Source of the DNA: an uncultured Akkermansia sp.
GTDB taxonomy: Bacteria; Verrucomicrobiota; Verrucomicrobiia; Verrucomicrobiales; Akkermansiaceae
Direction of reading: 5' to 3'
Length of the DNA stretch: 48,718 nt
NCBI GenBank assembly: GCA_949296365.1
Contig: CASFPZ010000015.1
Span: 1 to 48,718 of the forward strand
Both the position numbers and the translations under genes were made by a program. Below the pieces are notes generated by a model. It did not search any database. It worked only from the letters and a program-made list of their open reading frames with translations, and was not told the DNA's origin. Shown in pieces: positions 16,780 to 25,773 of this stretch (the stretch's first letter is position 1; every line of letters starts with the position of its first letter).

Positions 16780-19131
16780 ATGCGTATTTACTATCGATCA
16801 ATGAATAAAACTGCTTTGTACTTTTTAATGCCTTTCGTCTGTTTTTGTATACCGAACAGCGAGGCACGGCTGGAGATCGAACCTGTCCCGTTTTCTAAAA
16901 CGGTTAAACAAGTTGATCCGATTCAAGCAGCGTATGGAATTATCCAACGTCAACTCCCAGGATGTGAACGCCATTTTATCCTAGAACTCATCCCTCAGGA
17001 GCAAGGGAAAGATGTATTTGAGGTAGATACTAGAGACGGTCGAGTTGTCCTGAGAGGGAATAACCCGGTATCGTTAGCTATGGCCTTGAACTACTATGTT
17101 AAATATGTCGCGAAAGGCCATTTTTCGTGGTTCGGAGATCAGCTGGCTTTTACATTGAAACAGCAATTGCCTTTGCCAACCCAGAAAATCCACAAAACGG
17201 TAGAGCAACAATACCGAGTATTTTTTAATTATTGTACGTTGAGTTATTCTGCTCCATGGTGGGATTGGAAACGTTGGGAAAGAGAACTGGATTTCTTGGC
17301 GATGAATGGCATTAACATGCCTTTGTCTCCAATCGGTCTTGAAGCTGTATGGTACAACACCTTGTTGCAGTATAGATTCTCAGATGAAGAGGCCCGCCAA
17401 TTTTTGTCTGGACCTGGACATTTTGCCTGGCAATGGATGCAAAATTTACAGGGCGTGGGTGGACCATTGCCGAAATCCTGGATTGAAAGTCATATCAAAC
17501 TGGGGCGTCAGATCATCCAGCGTCAGCTTGAATTGGGCATGCAGCCGATCCAACAGGGTTTTTCTGGCTATGTCCCCCGTGAACTTAAGGACAAGTACCC
17601 AGAAGCTCGAATTAAACTTCAGGGGAACTGGTGTAGTTTCCCAGGTGCAGCGCAACTCGATCCTCTGGATCCCCTGTTCCAGAAAATTGGCCGTACCTTT
17701 CTCGAAGAACAAAAGAAACTATTTGGGGCCCACGGGGTTTATGCTGCCGACCCATTTCATGAAAGTTCTCCCCCCGTTAATACGCCTGACTATTTACCAT
17801 CGGTTGGCAAAGCTATCTATGAACTGTTCGAATCATTTCATCCCGGTTCAATTTGGGCTATGCAGTGCTGGAGTTTGTACAAACCTATTATCGATGCTGT
17901 ACCTCAGGGGCAGCTGCTGATGTTGGATTTGAATGGCGGTCGTTACCAGGGCGCCCAGTATTTCTGGGGTCGCCCTTTTGTCGTTGGTAACTTGCATAAC
18001 TTTGGCGGGCGCATCAATATGCATGGAGACCTGCGCTACGTTGCTGCGAACCAATATGTTAGAGCCAAACAAAAGGCTCCCAATGCTAGTGGTTCGGGCC
18101 TGTTTATGGAAGGTATCGAACAGAACCCTGTCTTTTACGATCTTGCCTTTGAAATGCCGTGGCATCAAGGTTCTGTTGATATTAAAGCCTGGCTTAAAGA
18201 TTATTCTGAACGTCGTTATGGACACCAGTCAACCTCCGCCGAAGAAGCATGGATGTTATTGTTGGAGGGGCCTTATCGCCCCGGTACCAATGGCACTGAA
18301 AATAGTTCCATTATCGCGGCTCGTCCGGCTTTAACCCCTAAAAAATCAGGACCTAATTCCGGCTTCCACATTCCCTATCCTCCCGAATTATTGTACAAAG
18401 CCCAGGAATGCTTGCTGAAAGATGCAGAACTTCTTAAATCCTCAAAACCCTACCGTTTTGACATTGTTGACGTTCAGCGACAGATTCAATCCAATCTAGG
18501 CCAAGCAATTCATGCCGAGGCTGCTCGCGCCTTCAAAGAGAAAAATAAAGCCGAATTTATCAAACATTCTCAAAGATTTCTGGATCTGTTGGCTGATACT
18601 GATCAATTGCTGAGGACTCGCCGCGAGTTGAATTTCGATCGTTGGTTGACTGAAGCCACTGCTTGGGGAACTTCTCCTGATGAAAAAAAACTCTTCGAAC
18701 GCGATGCAACGTCGCTCGTGACTATTTGGGGTGAAGGCACTGCGGGTGATCCGTCGATCTTTGACTATGGTTGGAGAGAATGGAGTGGTTTGATTCAGGG
18801 GTTTTACCGCGAACGCTGGAAGATGTTCTACGACATGCTGTTGGCGCATTTGGACGCTGGTACTGATTATTCTGACGAGGGTTTGCCTTTGGTTTATGGC
18901 CGAGAGGCTTTCCGGGCGAATGATTTCTACAAAAAACTGGCTCAATGGGAGGAAAATTATGTCAAGACTCCAGGAAAGGCTCGCTCTCCGATTACTCAGG
19001 GCGACGAACTGGAAACTGTGCGCCGCCTCTTCTCTAAATACCGCGCATTGGCGCGTGAATACGGACAAGTCAAGTTGAACAATGGCACCCAGAAACCTCA
19101 GAACGAAAATCTCGGCGAAGTAAAACCATAA
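16780..19131 (+). CDS. Exported alpha-N-acetylglucosaminidase, GH89 (NAGLU family)
   Basis: A 783-residue glycosidase that removes terminal alpha-linked GlcNAc, as found on heparan sulfate and on gastric mucin. A signal peptide covers about residues 8-30 (TALYFLMPFVCFCIPNSEA). The small alpha/beta domain is followed by the GH89 barrel with YCTLSYSAPWWDWKRWERE, LDFLAMNGINMPLS, and acidic active-site candidates in ADPFHESSPP (near 326) and LFMEGIEQNPVFYDLAFEM (near 446). A helical C-terminal domain completes the family's usual architecture. AGAAGGA 9 bases before the ATG at 16780 supports this start; the ATG at 16801 is also possible. The next glycosidase gene starts 12 bases after the stop, so they form an operon. 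The sulfatase and sialidase nearby suggest joint use on mucin-type glycans. Confidence 0.95.
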   Translation: MRIYYRSMNKTALYFLMPFVCFCIPNSEARLEIEPVPFSKTVKQVDPIQAAYGIIQRQLPGCERHFILELIPQEQGKDVFEVDTRDGRVVLRGNNPVSLAMALNYYVKYVAKGHFSWFGDQLAFTLKQQLPLPTQKIHKTVEQQYRVFFNYCTLSYSAPWWDWKRWERELDFLAMNGINMPLSPIGLEAVWYNTLLQYRFSDEEARQFLSGPGHFAWQWMQNLQGVGGPLPKSWIESHIKLGRQIIQRQLELGMQPIQQGFSGYVPRELKDKYPEARIKLQGNWCSFPGAAQLDPLDPLFQKIGRTFLEEQKKLFGAHGVYAADPFHESSPPVNTPDYLPSVGKAIYELFESFHPGSIWAMQCWSLYKPIIDAVPQGQLLMLDLNGGRYQGAQYFWGRPFVVGNLHNFGGRINMHGDLRYVAANQYVRAKQKAPNASGSGLFMEGIEQNPVFYDLAFEMPWHQGSVDIKAWLKDYSERRYGHQSTSAEEAWMLLLEGPYRPGTNGTENSSIIAARPALTPKKSGPNSGFHIPYPPELLYKAQECLLKDAELLKSSKPYRFDIVDVQRQIQSNLGQAIHAEAARAFKEKNKAEFIKHSQRFLDLLADTDQLLRTRRELNFDRWLTEATAWGTSPDEKKLFERDATSLVTIWGEGTAGDPSIFDYGWREWSGLIQGFYRERWKMFYDMLLAHLDAGTDYSDEGLPLVYGREAFRANDFYKKLAQWEENYVKTPGKARSPITQGDELETVRRLFSKYRALAREYGQVKLNNGTQKPQNENLGEVKP

Positions 19132-19143
19132 CAAAACTTCACA

Positions 19144-21981
19144 ATGAAGAACGTAACAAACATGATTGCTCCTATAAGTAGTCTATTGTTGACTGTCTGT
19201 GCTCTGCAACTTGTATGGAGCGCCCAAATGATGGAACTCCAGAACGCAGATCTTAGCAAAATCAATCAATCCTACGGAAACCCGGGTAAAAATTCCCATG
19301 TTGACGGATCTGCATTAACTAGTGATGGAACGAAAGTCAAAGGTATTGGGGTCTATGGCCAGAGTCGGATGCGTCTATTTGTCGACGGGCGTGCCGAACG
19401 CCTTTCCGGGAAAATTACCGTAGCGCCTGCGCCGGGTAAACTTTCGGGAGCCGATATCCAAACGGTGCCGCTTGCTGATGGTCAATTTACGTTTTACAGA
19501 ACACAGGGAACGGGGAAAACCTTCCTAGGCATTGGCTCTAACCCCCAGGAAATTGGTAATGGTAGTATGGAGTTCCGCATTCTGGGCGACGACAACGTTC
19601 TCTTTAACAGTGGCATTGTTCGGCCTGAAGATGGTCAACGAGCCTTCAATATTATCATCCCTCAGGGGACCCGTGTACTTGAACTTGTGACTACTGATGG
19701 CGGCGATGGCATGGTCGGTGACAAAGGTGCTTGGGTTGATCCTGTCTTGGAATATCAGGGGGAGTCTCCGCGGGTGTTGGGCGCAACAGAACCTGTACCG
19801 AGCACAGGGAAAAGTGTCTCAGGTACTCGACCTTGGCAACAACTGGTGAAAACGTTGCCAGAGTACAAAGGCTATTACAACCGAGTCACAACCGATTGGA
19901 TTATTAGGGCTGATAGACGAAAGGCGTTCCCGGCACAGGTGTATCAGGCTTGTGGTGGCCGCCATGTTGTGCTGTCAAATGGTTTGGTGTCTCGGGAATT
20001 CCGGATTGATCCTATGCTGGCTACGGTTGAGTTCTTCAATCATATGTCGGGGCAGACTATTTTGCGAGCTGTTAGCAATGAAGGCGTCGTGAAAATCAAT
20101 GGACAAGAATACGGCCTTGGTGGAGTAGATGGTCAATTCGAATACGGCTATACTCAGCGCGATTGGTGGGATCAATTTGTCCCAGCTAAGAATTCTTTTC
20201 GCCTTCGCAATGTCTCCTTCTTACCGGTCCGCCCGAGGATCAAATGGGCAAACAAGCGCTGGAGTGGCCCTCACGATCCATTAACCGGAAAACACATAGC
20301 GTTCGACCTTGAACATCCTGACTTACCTGGAATTGACGTGAGAATTCACTACGAACTGTATGATGGCCTCCCGGCTTTGAGTAAATGGATGGAACTTGTC
20401 AATAAATCAGGCAAGTCGTTTAACCTCGACTCATTTAAGCTGGAACAATTGGCTTGCGTCGAGCCCGATTCTCCTGTCGAACTTCAAAAAGGGAGCCCGT
20501 TGTTCAAAAAAACGAACATTCACATTGAATCTGATTGGGCTTTCCGTGGATTTACCGAACGAGAAGCCGACAGAACGGAACATTGGGTCGAAGACCCTCG
20601 GTATACGTCGCAATGTAATTACCCTCGAGTGACGCCGTGCTTGTTGGAGGTCAAGTTGCCAATGGGTCCCGATCTGGAAATCCAACCCGACGAAACATGG
20701 TCCTCATTCCGCGTCTGGGAAATGCCAATGGATACCGAAGACCGAGAACGCAAAGGTTTGTTTATTCGGCGCTTGTATCGAACAATTTCTCCCTGGCTTA
20801 CTGAGAATCCCATTTTTATGCATTGTACGTCGAGTAATGATCAAACCGTGAAGGAGGCTATCGACCAATGCGTGGAAACTGGTTATGAAATGGTTATCCT
20901 GAGCTTCGGCAGCGGCGTGAATATGGAAGATGAATCGGAAAATAATTACGCAAAATACAAAGCCTTGAACGATTATGCTCGCAGTAAAGGAATTGAACTC
21001 GGAGGCTATTCTTTGTTGTCAAGCCGATGGATTTCAGATGAGGTTGACGTTATCAACCCAGAAACTGGCAAACGGGGTGGTATGATCTTTGGCTCATCTC
21101 CGTGCTTGTGCTCGGATTGGGGTTATGATTATTTCCGCAAAATCCGTACGTTCTACGAAAAAACTGGTATGTCTGTTTTCGAAAACGATGGCTCGTATCC
21201 TGGTAATGTCTGTGCCTCTACGAAGCATGCTCATCATCGTGGATTAGCTGATTCGCAATGGAAACAACGTGAACAAATATCTGGATTGTATCAGTGGATG
21301 TGTGAAAAAGGTATCTACACCAATATCCCTGATTTCGGATATATGCACAATGGTGGTACAAAAACTGGTATTGGTTACCGTGAAGTCAATTGGTCTCTTC
21401 CTCGAGAACGTCAATTGATCCTCGGCCGACAGATTAATTACGATGGTACGTGGGAACGTCTCCCCTCCATGTGTTGGACTTTTGTCCCGTTGACTCAGTA
21501 TCACGGCGGGGGGGCGGCGGCAACGCTCGAGCCGCTCTCTGAACATCTGGACGCGTACGAAGCTCACATGATGCAGAACTATGGCGCCGGTATTCAAGCT
21601 TGTTATCGCGGCCACCGTCTCTACGATACGCCACAAACTCGTGATTGCGTCAAGAATGTCATTTCATGGTACAAAAAATACCGGGATATTCTAAATAGCG
21701 ACATTATTCATATCAGAAGAGCAGACGGTCGTGATTTTGATGGATTCTTACATGTAAATCCCGATTTGAAACACAAGGGGTTGATTATGTTGTTCAATCC
21801 GTTAAATCACGAAATCGAACGCAAAATCGAAATCCCCTTATATTATACAGGTTTGTCTGGTAAAGCCAGCATTCGTGAACAAGAGGGCCCTGTAAAAGTA
21901 TATCCCATGTCGGAGGATCGTAAAATAACGCTCTCTGTCAAGTTACCCGCCCGTGGGTATGCTTGGTATGTCGTTGAATAA
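19144..21981 (+). CDS. Exported NPCBM-domain glycoside hydrolase, GH36/clan D-like
   Basis: The 945 residues start with a signal peptide (hydrophobic segment to about VWSAQM). Residues about 45-200 look like an NPCBM carbohydrate-binding module (VKGIGVYGQSRMRLFVDG). A long beta-sandwich region follows, then a TIM-barrel-like domain from about 555 with CVETGYEMVILSFGSG, SVFENDGSYPGN (likely active-site acid), DSQWKQREQISGLYQWM and LTQYHGGGAAATLEPL, and a C-terminal beta domain. The pattern resembles the alpha-galactosidase/alpha-N-acetylgalactosaminidase clan, but I cannot assign a numbered family or substrate. It follows the GH89 gene by 12 bases and probably acts on the same glycan. A C(G)7CGG run lies inside the coding sequence near 21510. 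Confidence 0.75.
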   Translation: MKNVTNMIAPISSLLLTVCALQLVWSAQMMELQNADLSKINQSYGNPGKNSHVDGSALTSDGTKVKGIGVYGQSRMRLFVDGRAERLSGKITVAPAPGKLSGADIQTVPLADGQFTFYRTQGTGKTFLGIGSNPQEIGNGSMEFRILGDDNVLFNSGIVRPEDGQRAFNIIIPQGTRVLELVTTDGGDGMVGDKGAWVDPVLEYQGESPRVLGATEPVPSTGKSVSGTRPWQQLVKTLPEYKGYYNRVTTDWIIRADRRKAFPAQVYQACGGRHVVLSNGLVSREFRIDPMLATVEFFNHMSGQTILRAVSNEGVVKINGQEYGLGGVDGQFEYGYTQRDWWDQFVPAKNSFRLRNVSFLPVRPRIKWANKRWSGPHDPLTGKHIAFDLEHPDLPGIDVRIHYELYDGLPALSKWMELVNKSGKSFNLDSFKLEQLACVEPDSPVELQKGSPLFKKTNIHIESDWAFRGFTEREADRTEHWVEDPRYTSQCNYPRVTPCLLEVKLPMGPDLEIQPDETWSSFRVWEMPMDTEDRERKGLFIRRLYRTISPWLTENPIFMHCTSSNDQTVKEAIDQCVETGYEMVILSFGSGVNMEDESENNYAKYKALNDYARSKGIELGGYSLLSSRWISDEVDVINPETGKRGGMIFGSSPCLCSDWGYDYFRKIRTFYEKTGMSVFENDGSYPGNVCASTKHAHHRGLADSQWKQREQISGLYQWMCEKGIYTNIPDFGYMHNGGTKTGIGYREVNWSLPRERQLILGRQINYDGTWERLPSMCWTFVPLTQYHGGGAAATLEPLSEHLDAYEAHMMQNYGAGIQACYRGHRLYDTPQTRDCVKNVISWYKKYRDILNSDIIHIRRADGRDFDGFLHVNPDLKHKGLIMLFNPLNHEIERKIEIPLYYTGLSGKASIREQEGPVKVYPMSEDRKITLSVKLPARGYAWYVVE

Positions 21982-22021
21982 TCTTAATCCTTCTGTGGAT
22001 CATAATAGTTGAATCAGTGTG

Positions 22022-22057
22022 GACCGTGTAACGTGCTTGCCTCAACGTTGCACGGTC
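22022..22057 (+). terminator. Hairpin after the GH89-NPCBM operon
   Basis: GACCGTGTAACGT pairs with ACGTTGCACGGTC (12 of 13 positions) around a 10-base loop, followed by TTTCCCC. The T tract is short, so termination may be weak. The rest of 21982-22319 (338 bp) holds no gene, only the untranslated region and presumed promoter of the outer-membrane protein gene downstream. Confidence 0.6.
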
Positions 22058-22319
22058 TTTCCCCGGGAAAAAAGTGCGAAATTGAACTTTTTTCCTGAAA
22101 GAGATGACGTATGTACGTAAATCTATTGCCAAGTCAAAAAATTTGATGGACAATCCACCTCTTGGCTTGTAATAATACAGTGTAACGATAGTTGTCTGTA
22201 TGTGTCGTGTTTCTGTCAAAGCAGAAGGACGGCGCTGCGGATGGCGAGCCTCGTTCGTTGCCTAGTTGGGGCAGCTAGAGGTTTCCTCTTTCCAATCATA
22301 CTACTAACCCAAATACGAA

Positions 22320-22961
22320 ATGAAGACATCATCATTCCTTCGTTGTTCTGCCCTTGCTGTAGCACTGGGATTCGTTCAGGCACAGGCCGCTGTTCCTGTT
22401 CCGCAATATAGCTCGGATTCATCTGGCTCTTATGGAAAGTATACCCAAAAGTATGATTCTACTTTTGGCATGAGCATCAAAGGCGCTTATGGCTGGGCCT
22501 CTGATGACTATCTGCCGGATGTCGCTGGTGGGTTCCTGAGCCTCCAAAATTATATTGAAGGCGACCAAGTTATCCACGAAATCTCCCTGACCGCTGGCGT
22601 CTTGGGTGGCTCTGATAATGTGTCTACTTCTGGGCTTCAGGTCGATTCGTTGAAATCCCGCATGACCGCTATCCCGGTTCTGCTCGGTTACGATTTGAAC
22701 CTGTCCCTTTCCGACGTTACGATGTTCTATGTCGGCGCCAAGGGCGGTATTTCTTTCAATGACAACAAGCTCACTTACCGCTGGGGCAATGAAAGTAGAA
22801 GCGTGAGTGACGATGATGCCAAGTTTACGTGGACTGTGAATGCAGGCTTTAAGTTCTCTGTCGGCGAATCAACTGATTTCATTATTGGTTATGAAATGGT
22901 TAAGTTCTCCGATTACGATCCTTATCACGTGATTGAAGCTGGTTTCTCCTGGAACTTCTAA
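22320..22961 (+). CDS. Small outer-membrane beta-barrel protein
   Basis: A 213-residue exported protein. The signal peptide is residues 1-23 (LRCSALAVALGFVQAQAA). The mature part alternates polar and hydrophobic residues in short strands (MFYVGAKGGISF, WTVNAGFKFSV, HVIEAGFSWNF) and ends in phenylalanine, as expected for an outer-membrane barrel recognised by the BAM machinery. The length suits an eight-stranded barrel. I do not recognise a named family. It stands alone, bounded by a hairpin before and a strong terminator after, so it probably has its own promoter in the 338-bp upstream region. Confidence 0.75.
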   Translation: MKTSSFLRCSALAVALGFVQAQAAVPVPQYSSDSSGSYGKYTQKYDSTFGMSIKGAYGWASDDYLPDVAGGFLSLQNYIEGDQVIHEISLTAGVLGGSDNVSTSGLQVDSLKSRMTAIPVLLGYDLNLSLSDVTMFYVGAKGGISFNDNKLTYRWGNESRSVSDDDAKFTWTVNAGFKFSVGESTDFIIGYEMVKFSDYDPYHVIEAGFSWNF

Positions 22962-22989
22962 TCATTCTTACTCATAGAACAGATTTCAA

Positions 22990-23026
22990 ACCGCCTCTCT
23001 TATTTCAAAAGAGGGGCGGTTTTTTT
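22990..23026 (+). terminator. Strong intrinsic terminator
   Basis: ACCGCCTCTC pairs with GAGGGGCGGT around an 11-base loop and is followed by seven T. It ends the outer-membrane protein transcript. Confidence 0.92.
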
Positions 23027-23146
23027 GTATGGTGGCTCGATTCCTAAAGCTACCGGCGATTGGTAAACCTACCTTGTGAGACAGGAGGTGGTCGTGCTCA
23101 TGATTTACAAGTCAACAAAGGGTAAATAGCGGGATGGTAAATTTTT

Positions 23147-24127
23147 TCAGGATAAGGAATGGGGGTGAGATGAATCTGTAACTCGATTGATGATCGTTCC
23201 ATGGAGAAAACTGAACAGATTATTGAAGGCAATATCCATGAGCCTTTGACGGGCTTCTAATGTCGCCCAGGCAATGTGTGGAGTAATTGTACAATTTTTA
23301 GCGCCGAACAATGGATTGTCAGGCGCTGGTGGTTCCGTGGATAAAACATCTAATCCAGCAGCATGGATAGTACCGTTATTAAGCGCCTGAGCTAGAGCTT
23401 TTTCATCGATTAGGGGACCACGTCCTGTGTTGATGAGGATGGCGGTGGATTTCATTTGCTTCAACCGAGTGGCGTTGACGAGATGGTACGTTTGCTCATT
23501 TAATGGACAGTGTAGGCTGATAATGTCGCATGTGCTAAATAATTCGTCGAGCGATACTTTGCTAATACCTTGGGGTAATAAGGCCTCGTCTTTTGAAGTA
23601 TAGGCTTTGACGTCCATCCCGAAAGCCAGGGCGATGCGGGCAACTGCCTGGCCAATATGTCCTAATCCGACAATGCCAAAACATTTACCTGCTAATTCAC
23701 TCAATGGCATATCCCAATAGCAAAAATCAGGGGAAGTGCTCCATCGACCTTTTCGGTTTTCTTGGGTATAATAGTCGACTCGTTGGATAATCGATAATAA
23801 ATGGGCAAAAACCATTTGTGCCACCGAATTCGTACTATATGCCGGAATATGAGTTACAATAATACCTGCTTCCTGAGCCGCCAAGATGTCAACAATGTTG
23901 TATCCTGTCGCCAAAACTCCGATGTATTTCAAATGGGGCAGGGTTCGTAGGAGTTCTCCCGGCAAAGGGGTCTTGTTTGTCAACAGAACATCGGCATCTA
24001 AAGAACGCTCCAATACTTGACCGGCTGTGGTCCTTTCGTAAACAGTGAACTCCCCTAAACTCTCAAACTTGTCCCAGGAAAGATCTCCAGGATTGACGCC
24101 ATACCCATCTAATACTTTGATAATCAT
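23147..24127 (-). CDS. D-2-hydroxyacid dehydrogenase (glycerate dehydrogenase/hydroxypyruvate reductase-like)
   Basis: A 326-residue cytoplasmic NAD(H)-dependent enzyme that interconverts 2-oxoacids and D-2-hydroxyacids. The NAD site is FGIVGLGHIGQAVARIA (about residues 147-163). The catalytic arginine is in NTGRGPLIDEKAL, the glutamate in DVLSTEPPAP and the histidine in ITPHIAWATLEARQRL. The PHIAWAT form is typical of the glycerate dehydrogenase/hydroxypyruvate reductase branch; the substrate is inferred. The length is normal. A promoter (TTGACC-17-TATACA) lies so close to the ATG that the mRNA leader would be only a few bases. Confidence 0.9.
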   Translation of the reverse strand: MIIKVLDGYGVNPGDLSWDKFESLGEFTVYERTTAGQVLERSLDADVLLTNKTPLPGELLRTLPHLKYIGVLATGYNIVDILAAQEAGIIVTHIPAYSTNSVAQMVFAHLLSIIQRVDYYTQENRKGRWSTSPDFCYWDMPLSELAGKCFGIVGLGHIGQAVARIALAFGMDVKAYTSKDEALLPQGISKVSLDELFSTCDIISLHCPLNEQTYHLVNATRLKQMKSTAILINTGRGPLIDEKALAQALNNGTIHAAGLDVLSTEPPAPDNPLFGAKNCTITPHIAWATLEARQRLMDIAFNNLFSFLHGTIINRVTDSSHPHSLS

Positions 24128-24138
24128 TGTCTTCAGTT

Positions 24139-24167
24139 TGTATAATAATTATGACAGATCAGGTCAA
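24139..24167 (-). promoter_or_regulatory. Promoter of the D-2-hydroxyacid dehydrogenase gene
   Basis: Minus strand: TTGACC at 24167-24162, a 17-bp spacer and TATACA at 24144-24139. The ATG is at 24127, so transcription would start about 5 bases before it, giving a nearly leaderless mRNA. Confidence 0.5.
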
Positions 24168-24457
24168 TTATCTCTAAGGTCAGTTTTAGCATGACATTGT
24201 GGCTGATCACAAATATCAAGTGTTTGGCCAATTCAAATAATGTTCTGACCACCGCCTTGTTGGTGATTTTGGAAGCCATATTAAACTCATGATGAACAAC
24301 AGAAATGAGTTGATGACAAAAATATGAATGAACCGATCCTTGAGATAATATTGTAGAATGATATTTATTATCAATAAGTTATGAAATGCATGATAAACTG
24401 TCTACCTGGGGAATGGGGATAAAAATGAAAAAAATGACTCGGGAAGTAAAAAAAATC
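24168..24457. other. AT-rich gene-free stretch
   Basis: No gene or clear repeat is visible. The stretch is markedly AT-rich toward 24330-24460 and separates the dehydrogenase promoter from the tRNA-Asn promoter. Confidence 0.5.
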
Positions 24458-24486
24458 TTGGCAATCGAGGGAAACTCATGCATAAT
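24458..24486 (+). promoter_or_regulatory. Promoter of tRNA-Asn
   Basis: TTGGCA at 24458-24463, a 17-bp spacer and CATAAT at 24481-24486, with the tRNA starting 24 bp downstream. Confidence 0.7.
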
Positions 24487-24510
24487 CCGCCCGCGTTCGT
24501 TGAACGTAAT

Positions 24511-24585
24511 TCCCCTGTAGCTCAGCGGTAGAGCGGGTGACTGTTAATCACTAGGTCGTTGGTTCGAGCCCAACCGGGGGAGCCA
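24511..24585 (+). tRNA. tRNA-Asn (anticodon GUU)
   Basis: Acceptor TCCCCTG/CGGGGGA, D arm with AGCTCAGCGGTAGAGC, anticodon loop CTGTTAA, T arm GTTGG-TTCGAGC-CCAAC and an encoded CCA end. Confidence 0.97.
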
Positions 24586-24589
24586 TTAT

Positions 24590-24628
24590 AAGAGTTCTTA
24601 CCTGATCAGTAAGAGCTCTTTCTTTTTG
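24590..24628 (+). terminator. Intrinsic terminator after tRNA-Asn
   Basis: AAGAGTTCTTAC pairs with GTAAGAGCTCTT (one G-T pair) around a 7-base loop, followed by TCTTTTTG. Confidence 0.85.
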
Positions 24629-24711
24629 TCAAAATTTAGAGTGACACTAATCTTCTCCTTGCTTTGGGGGCTACTTGTGGGTAGTTTGATGATGATTTGG
24701 TAGTTCTCGTG

Positions 24712-25668
24712 ATGGTATCTAAAGCTTGTCAATGGATTTTAATTATTTTCGCTATTCTATTGGTGTTAGGAGTCATAGCTATACGTATTCCTGTGGCTTC
24801 AAGTAGATCTGCTAATCCTGTCGTTTTGGGGAATTCTTGTATGCCGTCCCCATTGGATTTACCGGACGGTATGCGTTATGATCAAGTTTTGTGGTTATGT
24901 TCTCATAATGCCATGAGTAATAGTTCGGAAGGATGGGTTTGCCCGAACCAGAACTGGGATATTGAAAGCCAATTGCAAGCAGGGATCCATGCTCAGATGT
25001 GGGATGTGTGGGAAAAAGATGGTTGCCCTGTCCTTTGCCATGGCAATCAGTGGGGCGCATATCCTGGAAGACTACCCATGGTAGAGGCCTTAAAGATTGT
25101 AGGTAAGTACATGAGGAAACATCCTCGTGCTGTTGTTACGCTGATCCTTGAATCTTATGTGTCTTCGGAAGCCCTTTGGCAAACAATACGCAAGGCTGGT
25201 GTTGATGATTTGTGTTACTTGTTGCCCCGCGGCTAGTCGTGGCCTGTTTTGGGCGATATGAGAATATCCGGGAAACGCCTTGTCTTGTTTACTGATCATC
25301 CTAGTGAGGATTATTTGTACCCTATGTCGATTTGGCAACATGCCGTCGAAACTCCTTGGCATAATGTCTCGGAAGCGATGTCTAATCGTAAAGGTCGCGG
25401 CCAAATTAACAATAAATTGTTTATAGTTAACCATTTCGTAAGTTCATGGAGACCGTCTCGCTCTACTGCCTCTCGGGTCAACTCGATGGATCATTTGAAT
25501 GACAGGTTATCGAGTATTTCCCAACATTGGAATAGATTTCCTAGTTTTTGGGTCCTTGATTTCGTTGATATTGGAGATGGACGCCGTTTCGTCCATCAAG
25601 TTAATAAAGATCATTGGGAAATCCTGAAACGATGGCAAAACCAAACTCATGCAGACAAGATCCATTGA
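24712..25668 (+). pseudogene. PI-PLC/GDPD-superfamily phosphodiesterase-like gene, interrupted by an in-frame TAG
   Basis: Two adjacent frames are in register and separated by a single TAG at 25234-25236. Read through, they form one protein of about 318 residues. It has an N-terminal membrane anchor or signal (WILIIFAILLVLGVIAI). Its core resembles the phosphatidylinositol-phospholipase C X-domain fold: LWLCSHNAMSNS (first catalytic His), WDVWEKDGCPVLCHGNQWG (second His), RAVVTLILESYV, and after the stop RLVLFTDHP, LFIVNHFVSSW and FWVLDFVDIGDG. ATG 24712 is preferred to the longer TTG start at 24697. The exact substrate is unknown. Both halves keep their conserved residues, so the stop is recent, or a sequencing error. 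Confidence 0.75.
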
Positions 25669-25773
25669 ATAGACTTGTATTCCAATCGGCGTTTCCTTTG
25701 GCATTGTAGAGTATGTCACAGGACTAGGCGATTCATTCTCGTTTTTGGGGCAAGACAAACTATCGTATCGGTG

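Noticed and set aside
25234..25236. TAG as a recoded amino acid
   Set aside because: Selenocysteine uses TGA, and pyrrolysine systems are not expected here; no recoding structure was seen.
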